From Pantoea sp. Cy-639 (GTDB lineage Bacteria > Pseudomonadota > Gammaproteobacteria > Pseudomonadales > Pseudomonadaceae), in the NCBI RefSeq assembly GCF_011752525.1, contig NZ_VWXI01000018.1, positions 1 to 64,000 of the forward strand: a stretch of DNA of 64,000 bases. Reading direction: 5' to 3'. The notes under the pieces are model-generated. The model did no database searches. It was not told where the DNA came from and worked only from the letters and a program-made list of their open reading frames with translations. Positions within the stretch are counted from its first letter, which is position 1, and each line of letters starts with the position of its first letter. The position numbers were made by a program, and so were the translations under genes. This document shows positions 41,971-53,071 of this stretch, piece after piece.

Positions 41971-43071
41971 GTGAGCGAAACTGTCTTGCCCAACACTGAA
42001 CAGCCCGCGGCCTCCGAGGCGCCGCAAACCTCCACCGCCAAGCCTGAGCGCCGTTCCGGCAATGGCCTGGCGCTGCTGGCCCTGCTGCTGGGCGCCGCCG
42101 GCGTCGCGGTGGGCGGCTGGGGCGTCTGGCAGGTGCGCCAGTTGCAAGGCAGCGAGCAGGGGCAGAGTGAGCACCTGCAGGCGCTCAACCAGCGTGCCGA
42201 TGCCTTGCAGCAACGCGAGCAGCAGATCAGTACGCAGCTCGCCAGTCTGCCGGCGGCCAGCGAGCTGGAAGATCGCCGCCGCCTGGTGGCGCAGTTGCAG
42301 GGGGATCAGCAGCGGCTGAGCCAGCGACTTGAAACCGTGCTGGGCGAAAGCCGCAAGGAATGGCGCCTGGCCGAGGCCGAGCACCTGCTACGTCTGGCTA
42401 CCCTGCGCCTGTCGGCGTTGCAGGACATCACCAGTGCCAAGGCCCTGGTCGAGGGCGCCGACGAGATTCTGCGCGAGCAGAGCGACCCGGGCGCGTTCGC
42501 CGCCCGTGAACAACTGGCGCGCAGCCTCGCGACCCTCGGCAACACCCAGCAACCGGATCGTACCGGGCTGTTCCTCAAGCTTGCCGCCCAGCGCGAGCTG
42601 GTCCAGCAGCTCAGTGCCCAGTCCCCGGAGTTCGACGGCAAGGCCGACGCCCTGGGCGCCCTGACCGCCGATGGCGATGGCGCCAGCCGCTGGTCGCAGT
42701 GGTGGGCGGAGATCTCCAAGTACTTCCAGATCGAATTCAATGCCGACGACAACGTACGCCCATTGCTTTCGGGGCAGTCGCTCAACCAGCTGCGCCTGGC
42801 ACTCAGCCTGACCATCGAGCAGGCCCAGTGGGCCGCGCTCAATGGCGAGGCCAAGGTCTATACGCAAGCGCTGGATGATGCGCGCAGCGTGTTGCTGGCC
42901 AACTTCAATGCCGACAACCCGCAGAGCAAGGCCATGCTCGAAAGCCTCAACCAGCTTGCCGAGCAACCGGTGTCGGTGGTGACCCCTGACCTGAGCGAGA
43001 GCCTGGCGGCAGTGCAGGCTTATATCCAGCGCCGCCACTTGCCGGCCCAGGCCGAGGGAGGCAAGCCATGA
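41971..43071 (+). CDS. hemX: HemX-like uroporphyrinogen-III C-methyltransferase family membrane protein
   Basis: 366 residues. A cytoplasmic Pro/Ala-rich tail, one membrane helix (GLALLALLLGAAGVAVGGWGVW) and a long periplasmic coiled coil rich in Gln and Glu. Although named after a methyltransferase, the HemX part lacks that enzyme's domain and its role is unclear. I use GTG 41971, with AAAGGA 7 nt upstream; ATG 41944 would add nine residues. It overlaps hemY by 4 nt. Confidence 0.88.
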   Translation: MSETVLPNTEQPAASEAPQTSTAKPERRSGNGLALLALLLGAAGVAVGGWGVWQVRQLQGSEQGQSEHLQALNQRADALQQREQQISTQLASLPAASELEDRRRLVAQLQGDQQRLSQRLETVLGESRKEWRLAEAEHLLRLATLRLSALQDITSAKALVEGADEILREQSDPGAFAAREQLARSLATLGNTQQPDRTGLFLKLAAQRELVQQLSAQSPEFDGKADALGALTADGDGASRWSQWWAEISKYFQIEFNADDNVRPLLSGQSLNQLRLALSLTIEQAQWAALNGEAKVYTQALDDARSVLLANFNADNPQSKAMLESLNQLAEQPVSVVTPDLSESLAAVQAYIQRRHLPAQAEGGKP

Positions 43072-44306
43072 AGCGTGCCTACCTGTTGGCGGTGCTGGCG
43101 ATCGTCATCGCCGCGGCGCTGGGTATCGCCATTGCCAAGCACAGCGGCTACGTGCTGATCGCCTATGGCGGTTTCCGCTACCAGTCGGGCCTGTGGGCGG
43201 CACTGGGGGCGCTGGTGGGTATCGTCTTGCTGCTATTGCTGCTGCGTTATCTGGTCGGCCTGGTGCTGACTTCCACTGGCGTGGTCAACCCTTGGTCCAG
43301 GCGCAACCGTCGTCGTCGCACCCGTATCGCCGTCGAGCAGGGCCAGTTGGACCTGGCCGAGGGACGTTGGGGCAGTGCCCAGCGCCATTTGCAACGGGCG
43401 GCCGAAAATGCCAGCCAGCCACTGCTCTACTACCTTGGTGCGGCCCGTGCGGCCAATGAGCAGGGACGTGTCGAGGAGCGGGACAGCTTGCTCGAGCGGG
43501 CACTGGAGCGCCAGCCGCAGGCCGAACTGGCCATTGCCCTGACTCACGCCCAGTTGCAGATGGATCGCGGCGAGAGCGAAGGAGCCCTGGATGCCCTGCA
43601 AGCCATGCAGGAGCGCCATCCCAACAATGCCCAGGTGTTGCGTCTGTTGCAGCGCCTGCATCAGGACCGCGGGGATTGGCCCGCGCTGATTCGCCTGCTG
43701 CCGGACCTGCGCAAGCACAAGGTGTTGCCGGCCAGTGAGCTGGCCGATCTGGAGCGGCGGGCGTGGGGGCAGAACCTTGGCCTGGCGGCTACCCGTGGCG
43801 ATGACCCGCAGACGGCGCGTCAGGCGCTGGAGCGGGCCTGGCAGCAACTGACCAGTGCCCAGCGCCAGGAGCCGCAACTGGTACTGGCCTATGCCGAGCA
43901 ACTGCGCCAGGCCGGGGCCCAGGCTGATGCCGAACAGGTGCTCAGGGCGGCACTCAAGCGTGATTATGAAAGCCACCTGGCGCGGCTGTACGGTCTGGTG
44001 CAAGGCGAGGACCCGGCGCGTCAATTGCAGACTGCCGAAGGATGGCTCAAAGCACATCCGCAGGACCCTAGCCTGCTGCTTACCCTTGGTCGCCTGAGCC
44101 TGCAGAACCGTCTCTGGGGCAAGGCTCGTGACTACTTCGAGAGCAGCTTGCGCCTGGAGCGCAATCCTGAGGCGTGTGCCGAATTGGCGCGTTTGCTGGC
44201 GGGCTTGGGAGAAACCGAGCGCAGCAACCAGTTGTTCCAGGAAGGCCTGGGCATGCTGGATGAGCGTCTGCTGGCGCTGCCCCTGCCGGAAGCCGTGCGC
44301 GCCTGA
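43068..44306 (+). CDS. hemY: HemY, TPR-containing inner-membrane protein of the heme operon
   Basis: 412 residues. Two N-terminal membrane helices (about 5-24 and 42-62) are followed by HemY_N and a series of TPR repeats (for example GQLDLAEGRWGSAQRHLQRAA, LLLTLGRLSLQNRLWGKARDYFE). It is cotranscribed with hemCD and required for late protoporphyrin metabolism, with unknown biochemistry. A 10-bp GC-rich hairpin lies 12 nt after the stop. Confidence 0.92.
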   Translation: MKRAYLLAVLAIVIAAALGIAIAKHSGYVLIAYGGFRYQSGLWAALGALVGIVLLLLLLRYLVGLVLTSTGVVNPWSRRNRRRRTRIAVEQGQLDLAEGRWGSAQRHLQRAAENASQPLLYYLGAARAANEQGRVEERDSLLERALERQPQAELAIALTHAQLQMDRGESEGALDALQAMQERHPNNAQVLRLLQRLHQDRGDWPALIRLLPDLRKHKVLPASELADLERRAWGQNLGLAATRGDDPQTARQALERAWQQLTSAQRQEPQLVLAYAEQLRQAGAQADAEQVLRAALKRDYESHLARLYGLVQGEDPARQLQTAEGWLKAHPQDPSLLLTLGRLSLQNRLWGKARDYFESSLRLERNPEACAELARLLAGLGETERSNQLFQEGLGMLDERLLALPLPEAVRA

Positions 44307-44318
44307 TCGGCCCGTGTA

Positions 44319-44344
44319 CAGGGCCCGCTTGCTCGCGGGTCCTG
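44319..44344 (+). terminator. hairpin after the hem operon
   Basis: CAGGGCCCGC (44319-44328) pairs with GCGGGTCCTG (44335-44344), 10 bp with one G-U, loop TTGCTC. A pyrimidine-rich stretch follows but no true T-run, so termination strength is uncertain. Confidence 0.5.
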
Positions 44345-44519
44345 CTTCTCCTGCATACCTGGTCGAAGTATCCTTCGCCCTCGTCGGACGGATCTGACAT
44401 CGCTCTGTAGCGATTCGTTGTCAATCAGCGACTTGTCGGCATCGTAGTGCCTTGATACAAAGCGCCGCTTTCCTCTACCGTTTCAGTTCACTTTTCCCAC
44501 TTGCGGACATCATTTGCCC

Positions 44520-45026
44520 ATGTCGCTGGCCTGCCTGCGCAGCTTTTTCCTTCCCGCTTTCCTGGCCTCCATGATGGTCCTGGTGGCGTCTTTTCGCCTG
44601 GAGTCGGTCGTTGGCCTGATGCCTTGCGCATTGTGCTTCAGCCAGCGTCTGATGCTGGCGCTCTATGCTGTGGTCTGTCTGCTGGCCATCGTCCACGGGC
44701 CGGGAACTGCTGGCTTGCGCCGTTATGCCTGGCTGGCATTGCTGACGGCTCTGGGGGGAGCGCTGCTGGCGGGGCGACATGTCTGGCTGCAAGCCGAGCC
44801 ACTGGCGCTGGAGGGGTGCCACAGGCCGGTCGGACAACTGCTGCAGCGCCCTCTGGGAGAAATCCTGCATCACTTCCTGCTGGGTAGCCCGGACTGTGTT
44901 TCGATCAGTTGGAGCTTCCTCGACCTGACATTGCCCGAATGGAGCCTGCTGGCGTTCCTGCTGCTTGCGGCCTTGCCCCTTGGCTGGCTCGTGGCCTATC
45001 GCTTGCGCAACAGCGCGAAGGCTTGA
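44520..45026 (+). CDS. dsbH: DsbB-family disulfide bond protein (DsbH-like)
   Basis: 168 residues, four membrane helices. It has both DsbB cysteine pairs: Cys36 and Cys39 in PCALCF, and Cys100 and Cys126 in the second periplasmic loop. It reoxidises a DsbA-type oxidase using quinone. ATG 44520 is used; a TTG lies two codons upstream. It sits between the hem operon and rsd, as in P. aeruginosa, where the gene is called dsbH. Confidence 0.88.
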   Translation: MSLACLRSFFLPAFLASMMVLVASFRLESVVGLMPCALCFSQRLMLALYAVVCLLAIVHGPGTAGLRRYAWLALLTALGGALLAGRHVWLQAEPLALEGCHRPVGQLLQRPLGEILHHFLLGSPDCVSISWSFLDLTLPEWSLLAFLLLAALPLGWLVAYRLRNSAKA

Positions 45027-45256
45027 TCCAGAACAAGGCGAGCCGGATCGCTCGACCAGTGGCGGGGCACACGGGGATTAAACGCTTGTATGAACTTTGT
45101 CTACTGCGTACCTTGATGGGCAGGTCGCGCGGGAATAATCTCCCAGCACGTACACCGAAAACACAACTGCTCGATGCCGTCTGCTGATGTCACCTTTGTG
45201 CCACGGACTTGTGTCGCGAGGTGCAGCGGCATTTACCCAGAAGGGAAGAGATCGCC

Positions 45257-45730
45257 ATGCTCGATAGTTGCCAGAACGCCCAGGAACGCTGGGGCGGTGT
45301 TCACAAGCTGATCGATCGTTGGCTGGAGGAGCGCCAGGAGCTGGTGCAAGCCTTCCGCGCCTTGCGCGATGCCAGGCCGGCGTTCGCCGACAAGCACAAG
45401 AACCGCGATTTCTGTGCGGTGCTGGTCGATTATGTATCAGCCTGGCACTTCGAGGTCAGCGAGCAACTGGTCAGTGAAGCCAAGGCATTTGGTGACACCG
45501 GCGCGCTGGAGCTGGCTAAACAGATCAACCCACGTATCGACGACAGCACGCAGATCGCCCTGGCTTTCAATGACCATTGCGAGAAGGGCGAGTGCAAGGA
45601 TACCGAGCGCTTTGCCGAAAAGCTGGCCAAGCTCGGCGGCCTGCTGCATGAGCGCTTCGAACTGGAGGACTGCCTGATCGAAGTGCTGCACAACGCGCAC
45701 AAGCAAGAGGACGCCGCGGTGCAGGCCTGA
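45257..45730 (+). CDS. rsd: Rsd/AlgQ anti-sigma-70 factor
   Basis: 157 residues, all-helical Rsd/AlgQ fold (MLDSCQNAQERWGGVHKLIDRW at the start; HKNRDFCAVLVDYVSAWHFEV; ELEDCLIEVLH). It sequesters sigma-70 and frees core polymerase for other sigma factors; in Pseudomonas, AlgQ also affects alginate and siderophore genes. ATG 45257 follows GGGAAGAG. The 230-nt gap upstream has no other gene. Confidence 0.93.
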   Translation: MLDSCQNAQERWGGVHKLIDRWLEERQELVQAFRALRDARPAFADKHKNRDFCAVLVDYVSAWHFEVSEQLVSEAKAFGDTGALELAKQINPRIDDSTQIALAFNDHCEKGECKDTERFAEKLAKLGGLLHERFELEDCLIEVLHNAHKQEDAAVQA

Positions 45731-45731
45731 T

Positions 45732-46397
45732 TCAGTCGGCCACCGCGATCAGCTCGATCTCGAATACCAGCGGGGTGTAGGGCGCAATCAGGTCGCCCGC
45801 ACCGTCGGCGCCGTAGGCCTGCGCCGAAGGGATCACCAGTCGCCATTTCGAGCCCGCCTTCATCCGTGGCAACGCCACCTGCCAGCCTTCGATCACCGAG
45901 TCGAGCTTGAACCACTGCGGTTGCTGGTTCTGGTCGAACACCGTGCCGTCCGGCAACTTGCCCACGTAGCGCACCTGCACGCTGCCGCTGGCTTTGGGCT
46001 GCGCCCCGGTGCCACTGACCAGCTCGCTGTAGAGAATGCCCTCTGGCAGTTCATGCACTCCGGCACCAGCGCGCTCCGTGGCCATGAAGCGTTTTTCGGC
46101 GGTCTGCAGTTTATCGACCTGGGCCTGTTCGGCTGCGGCGTTGGCTTGTTCATCGTGCTGTTGGAGGATGGCCTGCATGCGCGACTTCGCAATGCGTGGC
46201 GGTTCACCCTGGTAAGCCTGGCGCAGCCCATCGACCAGGGCATCGAGCTGCAGTCCGGGCACTTCCTGGCGCAGGCGTTCACCCAGGCTGGCGCCCAGGC
46301 TGTAGGCCAGGTCGTTGTCGTTGGCTGGGCTGGTTTCGCTGGTGGCCTGGGCGAGCGGGGCCAGCAGGCAAAGTCCGATAAGCAGGTAACGAGGCAC
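45732..46397 (-). CDS. FKBP-type peptidyl-prolyl isomerase
   Basis: 221 residues. Signal peptide (about 1-19, PRYLLIGLCLLAPLAQATS), an N-terminal dimerisation domain with the Mip/FkpA motif YSLGASLGERL, and a C-terminal FKBP domain (VRYVGKLPDGTVFDQ ... GWQVALPRMKAGSKWRLVIP). It helps fold periplasmic or outer-membrane proteins. It converges on rsd with a 1-nt gap and is divergent from algP. Confidence 0.92.
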   Translation of the reverse strand: MPRYLLIGLCLLAPLAQATSETSPANDNDLAYSLGASLGERLRQEVPGLQLDALVDGLRQAYQGEPPRIAKSRMQAILQQHDEQANAAAEQAQVDKLQTAEKRFMATERAGAGVHELPEGILYSELVSGTGAQPKASGSVQVRYVGKLPDGTVFDQNQQPQWFKLDSVIEGWQVALPRMKAGSKWRLVIPSAQAYGADGAGDLIAPYTPLVFEIELIAVAD

Positions 46398-46619
46398 GGT
46401 CGACTCCTTGCAATGAGGCCGAAGTATGCCAGCCTTGTCGCGCCGACATGTGTAAATATCAGCGCGTTGTTAAGGGGCAACTACACTTGCTCGGTGCTGC
46501 AAGATAATAACTTTGCCCAGGCATGCAACGCGGCGTTACTGATACTGTCAACATGCCCTAGCGGCGGTAGCAGCAGAAGCATAGTATGAGCCGCACTCTC
46601 GTCAGCCAGGAGGTAAACC

Positions 46620-47591
46620 ATGTCGGCCAAAAAGAAGCCAGTAAGTACGCCGTTGCACCTGCTCCAGCAACTTTCGGGCAGCCTGCTCGAACATTTGGAA
46701 GATGCCTGCTCTCAAGCGCTGGCGGATGCCGAGAAACTACTGACCAAGTTGGAAAAACAACGTGGCAAGGCTCAGGAAAAACTGCATAACGCCCGTCTGA
46801 AGTTGCAGGACGCCGCCAAGGCCGGTAAAGCCAAGGCGCAAGGCAAGGCGCAGAAAGCCGCCGGCGAACTTGAAGACCTGCTCGACGCGCTCAAGGATCG
46901 CCAGAGTCAGACCCGCACTTATATCCAGCAGCTCAAGCGTGATGCCCAGGAAAGCCTGAAACTGGCCCAGGGTGTCGGCAAGGTACGCGAGGCGGCCTCG
47001 AAAGCGCTCGACCAGCGTGCCAGTGCGCCGAAGACCGCCGCGAAACCCGCTGCAGCCAAGGCTCCAGCCAAAGCCGCTGCTGGCAAACCCGTTGTGAAGC
47101 CTGCCGCAGCGAAGGCGCCGACCAGGACTACCGCCGCCAAACCGGCTGCAACCAAGGCGCCGGCCAAGGTCGCTGCAGCCAAGCCTGCCGCTACCAAGGC
47201 GCCGGTCAAGGCCGCAGCCGCCAAGCCGGCTACCAAGCCCGCCGCCAGACCTGCCGCCACCAAGGCCCCGGCCAAGACTGCCGCTGCCAAGCCGGCTGCG
47301 AAAGCTGCTGTTAAACCCGCCGTAGCCAAGGCCCCGGCCAAGACCGCAGCCGCCAAGCCTGCCGCGAAACCTGCTGCTGCCAAGACCCCGGCCAAAAGCG
47401 CTGCTATCAAGCCGGCAGCCAAACCTGCCGTAGCCAAGGCGCCGGCCAAACCAGCCGCGAAGCCTGCTGCCGCCAAAGCCCCGGCCAAGCCGGCCGCGCC
47501 AGTTGCAACTGCGACCGGCACCGCGCCAGCCAGCACCTCGGCAACGGCACCCGCCAGCACCCCGGCTCAGTCGCCTTCCTCGGCCTCCTGA
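46620..47591 (+). CDS. algP: AlgP, histone H1-like protein with Lys-Pro-Ala-Ala repeats
   Basis: 323 residues. The first 135 residues are a helical N-terminal domain (HLLQQLSGSLLEHLEDACS ... KLQDAAKAG). The C-terminal half is a low-complexity basic tail of KPAA/KAPAKT repeats, like eukaryotic histone H1, ending with a Thr/Ser/Pro-rich tip. AlgP (AlgR3) binds DNA and promotes alginate gene expression. The ribosome-binding site AGGAGG is ideal. Its 3' end overlaps the convergent TIGR02444 gene by 25 nt. Confidence 0.93.
   Translation: MSAKKKPVSTPLHLLQQLSGSLLEHLEDACSQALADAEKLLTKLEKQRGKAQEKLHNARLKLQDAAKAGKAKAQGKAQKAAGELEDLLDALKDRQSQTRTYIQQLKRDAQESLKLAQGVGKVREAASKALDQRASAPKTAAKPAAAKAPAKAAAGKPVVKPAAAKAPTRTTAAKPAATKAPAKVAAAKPAATKAPVKAAAAKPATKPAARPAATKAPAKTAAAKPAAKAAVKPAVAKAPAKTAAAKPAAKPAAAKTPAKSAAIKPAAKPAVAKAPAKPAAKPAAAKAPAKPAAPVATATGTAPASTSATAPASTPAQSPSSAS
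47030..47500 (+). repeat. algP low-complexity KPAA-type codon repeats
   Basis: Degenerate repeats of about 12 nt encode K-P-A-A and K-A-P-A units, with near-identical blocks (for example around GCCAAGGCCCCGGCCAAGAC). Such arrays in P. aeruginosa algP vary in length between strains through slippage or recombination. Confidence 0.85.
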
Positions 47592-48046
47592 AGCCCACGG
47601 GCCGCGACGCGCAGTTGATGCAGCGCGTCGTGGCCCCGTCCTTGGTCCGGTGCCAGCCAGGCCAACCAGTCTTCATCCGTGTCCAGCCCTGTCGGCCAGT
47701 CTTGTGCCAACTGCTCGAGACGCTCCAGCAAGGTACGCTCGGCCTGCAATTCCAGACGCTTCACCTGTGCACGCAGTCCGTTCAACTGCGGATCGCCCTG
47801 TGCCTGTTCGCGCCATTGCTGGCGCAGTGTGCGTAGTGGTGCGACCACGTCCAACTGCCAGGGGCCGGCCAGCGCATGCAGGGCTTGCCGTCGTTGTGCG
47901 TCGGGGGGCACGCCACGTGCCTGCAGCCAGGTACCGCATAGCAGCAGGCAGACATCGGCGCCCAGTTCCTGAAGGGCCAGGCAGGCCGCTTCGACACCTG
48001 GCCGTGCGTACAGGGCCAAGGCGTGATTCCACAGGTCGGTGTGCAT
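47567..48046 (-). CDS. TIGR02444-family protein
   Basis: 159 residues: MHTDLWNHALALYARPGVEAACLALQ is the characteristic beginning, followed by GADVCLLLCGTWL and a helical remainder. It is a conserved family of unknown function, generally found next to the ABC-F gene. Convergent overlap of 25 nt with algP at the 3' end; divergent from the ABC-F gene by 50 nt. Confidence 0.85.
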   Translation of the reverse strand: MHTDLWNHALALYARPGVEAACLALQELGADVCLLLCGTWLQARGVPPDAQRRQALHALAGPWQLDVVAPLRTLRQQWREQAQGDPQLNGLRAQVKRLELQAERTLLERLEQLAQDWPTGLDTDEDWLAWLAPDQGRGHDALHQLRVAARGLQEAEEGD

Positions 48047-48096
48047 GGTTTCACTCGCGCCAGTGATCGGCGAAGCTGGTAGACTCCGCGACCATC

Positions 48097-50007
<1,911 letters not shown>

Positions 50008-50034
50008 CCGAGACGTCGGCCAAGCCAGTCAATG

Positions 50035-50093
50035 CCATTGCGGGGCAAGCCCTCTGCCACAGCCATCGTGGGAGCGGGCTTGCCCCGCGATGG
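50035..50093. repeat. imperfect REP pair after the ABC-F gene
   Basis: The left arm (CCATTGCGGGGCAAGCCC) and right arm (GGGCTTGCCCCGCGATGG) are near-complementary REP sequences with a central GTGGGAGC / TGCCAC element; the left arm is degenerate in the middle. The pair starts 28 nt after the ABC-F stop and is followed by TTTT, so it may end transcription. Confidence 0.75.
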
Positions 50094-50183
50094 TTTTGCC
50101 AAGGCCACGCAAAAACCGCTGGTCATTTTTTCATCAGCACCGTAGCTTAACGTTTTGCAACAAATGCTCGAGCGAGGTGTGCG

Positions 50184-50816
50184 ATGTCGATGGAAACATG
50201 GTTGGCCTTCTTTGCCGCGTGCTGGGTGATCAGCCTGTCGCCGGGCGCCGGGGCCATTGCCTCGATGTCCAGCGGGCTGCAGTACGGATTCTGGCGTGGT
50301 TACTGGAATGCCCTGGGCCTGCAGTTGGGGCTGATCGTGCAGATTGCCGTCATCGCCGCAGGTGTCGGCGCCATCCTCGCCGCTTCGGCCACGGCCTTCC
50401 AGGTCATCAAGTGGTTCGGCGTCGCCTACCTGATCTACCTCGCCTACAAGCAATGGCGGGCGTTACCCATGGACATGAGCGATGAGTCCGGGGTGCGGCC
50501 CATCGGCAAGCCGCTGAGCCTGATGTTCCGCGGCTTCCTGGTCAACGTCAGCAATCCCAAGGCCTTGGTGTTCATGCTTGCGGTACTGCCGCAGTTCATC
50601 AACCCGCACCAGCCGCTGCTGCCACAGTACCTGGCGATCACCGTGACCATGATCAGCGTCGACCTGCTGGTGATGGCCGGCTACACCGGGCTGGCTGCGC
50701 GAGTACTGCGCCTGCTGCGTACACCGAAGCAGCAGAAACGCCTGAACCGTACATTCGCCGGGCTGTTCATCGGTGCCGCGACCTTCCTCGCGACCTTGCG
50801 CCGCGCGCCTATCTGA
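50184..50816 (+). CDS. LysE/RhtB-family amino acid exporter
   Basis: 210 residues, five to six membrane helices. The family signature is in the first helix (LSPGAGAIASMSSGLQYGFWRG) and in GFLVNVSNPKALVFMLAVLPQF. Relatives export homoserine, threonine or lysine; the substrate here cannot be told. ATG 50184 follows GAGGTGTGCG, 5-8 nt upstream. Confidence 0.88.
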   Translation: MSMETWLAFFAACWVISLSPGAGAIASMSSGLQYGFWRGYWNALGLQLGLIVQIAVIAAGVGAILAASATAFQVIKWFGVAYLIYLAYKQWRALPMDMSDESGVRPIGKPLSLMFRGFLVNVSNPKALVFMLAVLPQFINPHQPLLPQYLAITVTMISVDLLVMAGYTGLAARVLRLLRTPKQQKRLNRTFAGLFIGAATFLATLRRAPI

Positions 50817-50870
50817 CGCAAACCATGCCCCGCAGGAGCCCGATGCCTGGTTTCTGCGAGGCATGTCGTT

Positions 50871-51623
50871 TCAGCGTTGCTTGTCGACCAGCCCCTTGAG
50901 CAAGTCCACCGGCAACGGGAAGACGATGGTCGAAGTCTTGTCCCCGGCGATCGACCCCAGCGTCTGCATGTAGCGCAGTTGCATGGCGCCAGGCTCCTTG
51001 CCCAGCATCTGCGCGGCCTGCATCAACTGCTCGGACGCCTGCAACTCACCCTCGGCGTGGATCACTTTGGCCCGGCGTTCACGCTCGGCTTCGGCCTGGC
51101 GCGCGATGGCCCGGACCATCGACTCGTTGAGGTCGACATGCTTGATCTCGACATTGGCCACCTTGATGCCCCAGGCGTCGGTCTGCGCGTCGAGCACGGC
51201 GCGAATATCGGCGTTGAGCTGCTCGCGCTCGGCCAGCAACTCGTCCAGCTCGTGCTTGCCAAGCACCGCGCGCAGGGTGGTCTGAGCCAACTGGCTGGTG
51301 GCGACGAGGAAGTCCTCGACCTGGATGATCGCCTTCTGCGGGTCGAGGACCCGGAAGTAGAGCACAGCGTTGACCTTGACCGAGACGTTGTCGCGGGTGA
51401 TCACATCCTGCGGGGGCACGTCGAGCACCACGGTACGCAGGTCGACCCGCACCATCTGCTGCACGCCTGGGATAAGGATGATCAGCCCGGGTCCCTTGAC
51501 TTGCCAGAAGCGTCCCAGCTGGAACACCACGCCGCGCTCGTACTCGCGCAGGATGCGCAGCGCCGACAGCAGTACCAGCGCCAACAGCACCAGCAGGGTA
51601 CCGAAACCGAATTGCATGAACAT
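50871..51623 (-). CDS. SPFH/band 7 slipin
   Basis: 250 residues: one N-terminal membrane helix (about 5-25), then the SPFH domain with the slipin hallmarks REYERGVVFQLGRF, GPGLIILIPGVQ and MVRAIARQAEAERERRAKVI. It forms oligomeric membrane scaffolds with its NfeD partner encoded upstream. ATG 51623 lies 7 nt after AAGGAG; ATG 51629, two codons earlier, would overlap the nfeD stop as ATGA but is too close to that site. Confidence 0.9.
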   Translation of the reverse strand: MFMQFGFGTLLVLLALVLLSALRILREYERGVVFQLGRFWQVKGPGLIILIPGVQQMVRVDLRTVVLDVPPQDVITRDNVSVKVNAVLYFRVLDPQKAIIQVEDFLVATSQLAQTTLRAVLGKHELDELLAEREQLNADIRAVLDAQTDAWGIKVANVEIKHVDLNESMVRAIARQAEAERERRAKVIHAEGELQASEQLMQAAQMLGKEPGAMQLRYMQTLGSIAGDKTSTIVFPLPVDLLKGLVDKQR

Positions 51624-51625
51624 CT

Positions 51626-52975
51626 TCATTCTCCTTGCGCCGTTGGTGGCATGGCGCTGACTTCCAGGATCACGCCGTGGCGGGCGGTGATACGCACAGG
51701 CTGGCCCGGCAGCAATGGCGTCGCGCAGCGCACCTGCCACTGTTCGCCCTGGGCCTGCACCGAGCCACAGAATGGGTTGTCCGCTTGTACCTGGGTGACG
51801 GTTACCAGGCTGCCGACCAGCCCGGCGTCGCCACTGACCAGCGCCCGTCGCCGCGCCTTGAGTGCCATGCCCAGCAGGCCGCCAAGCAGCAGCGCCGAGA
51901 CCACCGCCAGGGTGACGATCAGCGCCAGTGGGATGCCAAAACCGGGGGCGTCGGTGTCCATCAGGATCACCGCGCCAGCGATGAAGGCGATGATGCCGCC
52001 GAACCCGACCACGCCGAAGCTGGGCAGGAACGCCTCGGCGACCATGAACGCCAGCCCAAGCAGGATCAACGCCACGCCAGCATGGTTGACCGGCAGCATC
52101 TGCAGGCCATACAACGCCAGCAGCAGACTGATGCCGCCGATCACGCCTCCGGCGCCGGAGCCAGGATTGATGAATTCGAACAACAAGCCGTAGACGCCGA
52201 TCATGATCAGGATCAGCGCCACGCTGGGGTTGGTGATGACGCTTAACAGGCGCGTGCGCCAGTCCGGCAGATGCTCGATCACGGTGGCGCCGGCGGTATG
52301 CAGCACCAGCGGCTGTCCGGCGACGACCAGGGCACGGCCATCGAGCTGGCGCAGCAGCTCGGGCAGGTCGCCGGCGATCTGGTCTATCACCTTCAGGCGC
52401 AGGGCTTCGCTGGCCGACAGGCTCACCGCTTCGCGCACGGCCTGCTCTGCCCAGTCGGCGTTGCGCCCGCGTAGCTGCGCCAGGCCACGGATGTAGGCTG
52501 CCGCATCGTTGATCTGTTTGTGGGCCAGGGTGTCGTCGGCGCCAGACATGGGCTTCTGTTCCTTGCCAGGCATGCCGGGCACGCCGAGCTGCACGGGCGT
52601 GGCGGCGCCGAGGTTGGTGCCTGGCGCCATCGCTGCCACATGGCTGGCATAGAGGATGTAGGTCCCGGCGCTGGCTGCGCGAGCGCCACCAGGGGCGACG
52701 TAGGTGGCCACGGGAACGGGGCTGGCGAGGATGGCCTTGACGATCTGGCGCATGGCGCTGTCCAGACCGCCGGGGGTGTCGAGGCGAATGACCACCAGTT
52801 GTGCACCCTGTGCCTTGGCCTGCTCCAGCCCGCCGAGCAGGTAGTCGGCGCTGGCCGGGCCAATGGCGTCGTCGACACTCAGCAACCATACGCTGGCGCC
52901 GGGTGCGCCCAGGCCCGCCGGGGCCAGGCCCAGCATCAGCCACAGCAGCCACCAGCGCGCGCCACGTGCGATCAC
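51626..52975 (-). CDS. NfeD membrane serine protease (ClpP-class)
   Basis: 449 residues. Signal peptide or N-terminal helix (about 8-24), then a ClpP-like protease domain with Ser102 (GGARAASAGTY) and Lys153 (AHKQINDAA) as the catalytic dyad, four to five membrane helices (about 230-370), and a C-terminal OB-fold NfeD domain. It is the partner of the slipin, whose gene overlaps its end. Start is GTG 52975, with GAGG 7-9 nt upstream. Confidence 0.9.
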   Translation of the reverse strand: MIARGARWWLLWLMLGLAPAGLGAPGASVWLLSVDDAIGPASADYLLGGLEQAKAQGAQLVVIRLDTPGGLDSAMRQIVKAILASPVPVATYVAPGGARAASAGTYILYASHVAAMAPGTNLGAATPVQLGVPGMPGKEQKPMSGADDTLAHKQINDAAAYIRGLAQLRGRNADWAEQAVREAVSLSASEALRLKVIDQIAGDLPELLRQLDGRALVVAGQPLVLHTAGATVIEHLPDWRTRLLSVITNPSVALILIMIGVYGLLFEFINPGSGAGGVIGGISLLLALYGLQMLPVNHAGVALILLGLAFMVAEAFLPSFGVVGFGGIIAFIAGAVILMDTDAPGFGIPLALIVTLAVVSALLLGGLLGMALKARRRALVSGDAGLVGSLVTVTQVQADNPFCGSVQAQGEQWQVRCATPLLPGQPVRITARHGVILEVSAMPPTAQGE

Positions 52976-53071
52976 CTGTCGTCACCTCGTCGGTACCTGT
53001 TCCTGAAGTTTAGTCGTGGCTGTCGCCATGCGGCCTAAACTTCTCAGTGGGGGCTAAACCGGAGGTGCACC

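Noticed and set aside
50871..52985. A 704-codon minus frame spanning both slipin and nfeD
   Set aside because: Only its C-terminal 250 codons are a real protein (slipin). The N-terminal part is an out-of-frame reading of nfeD, rich in Arg and Gly.
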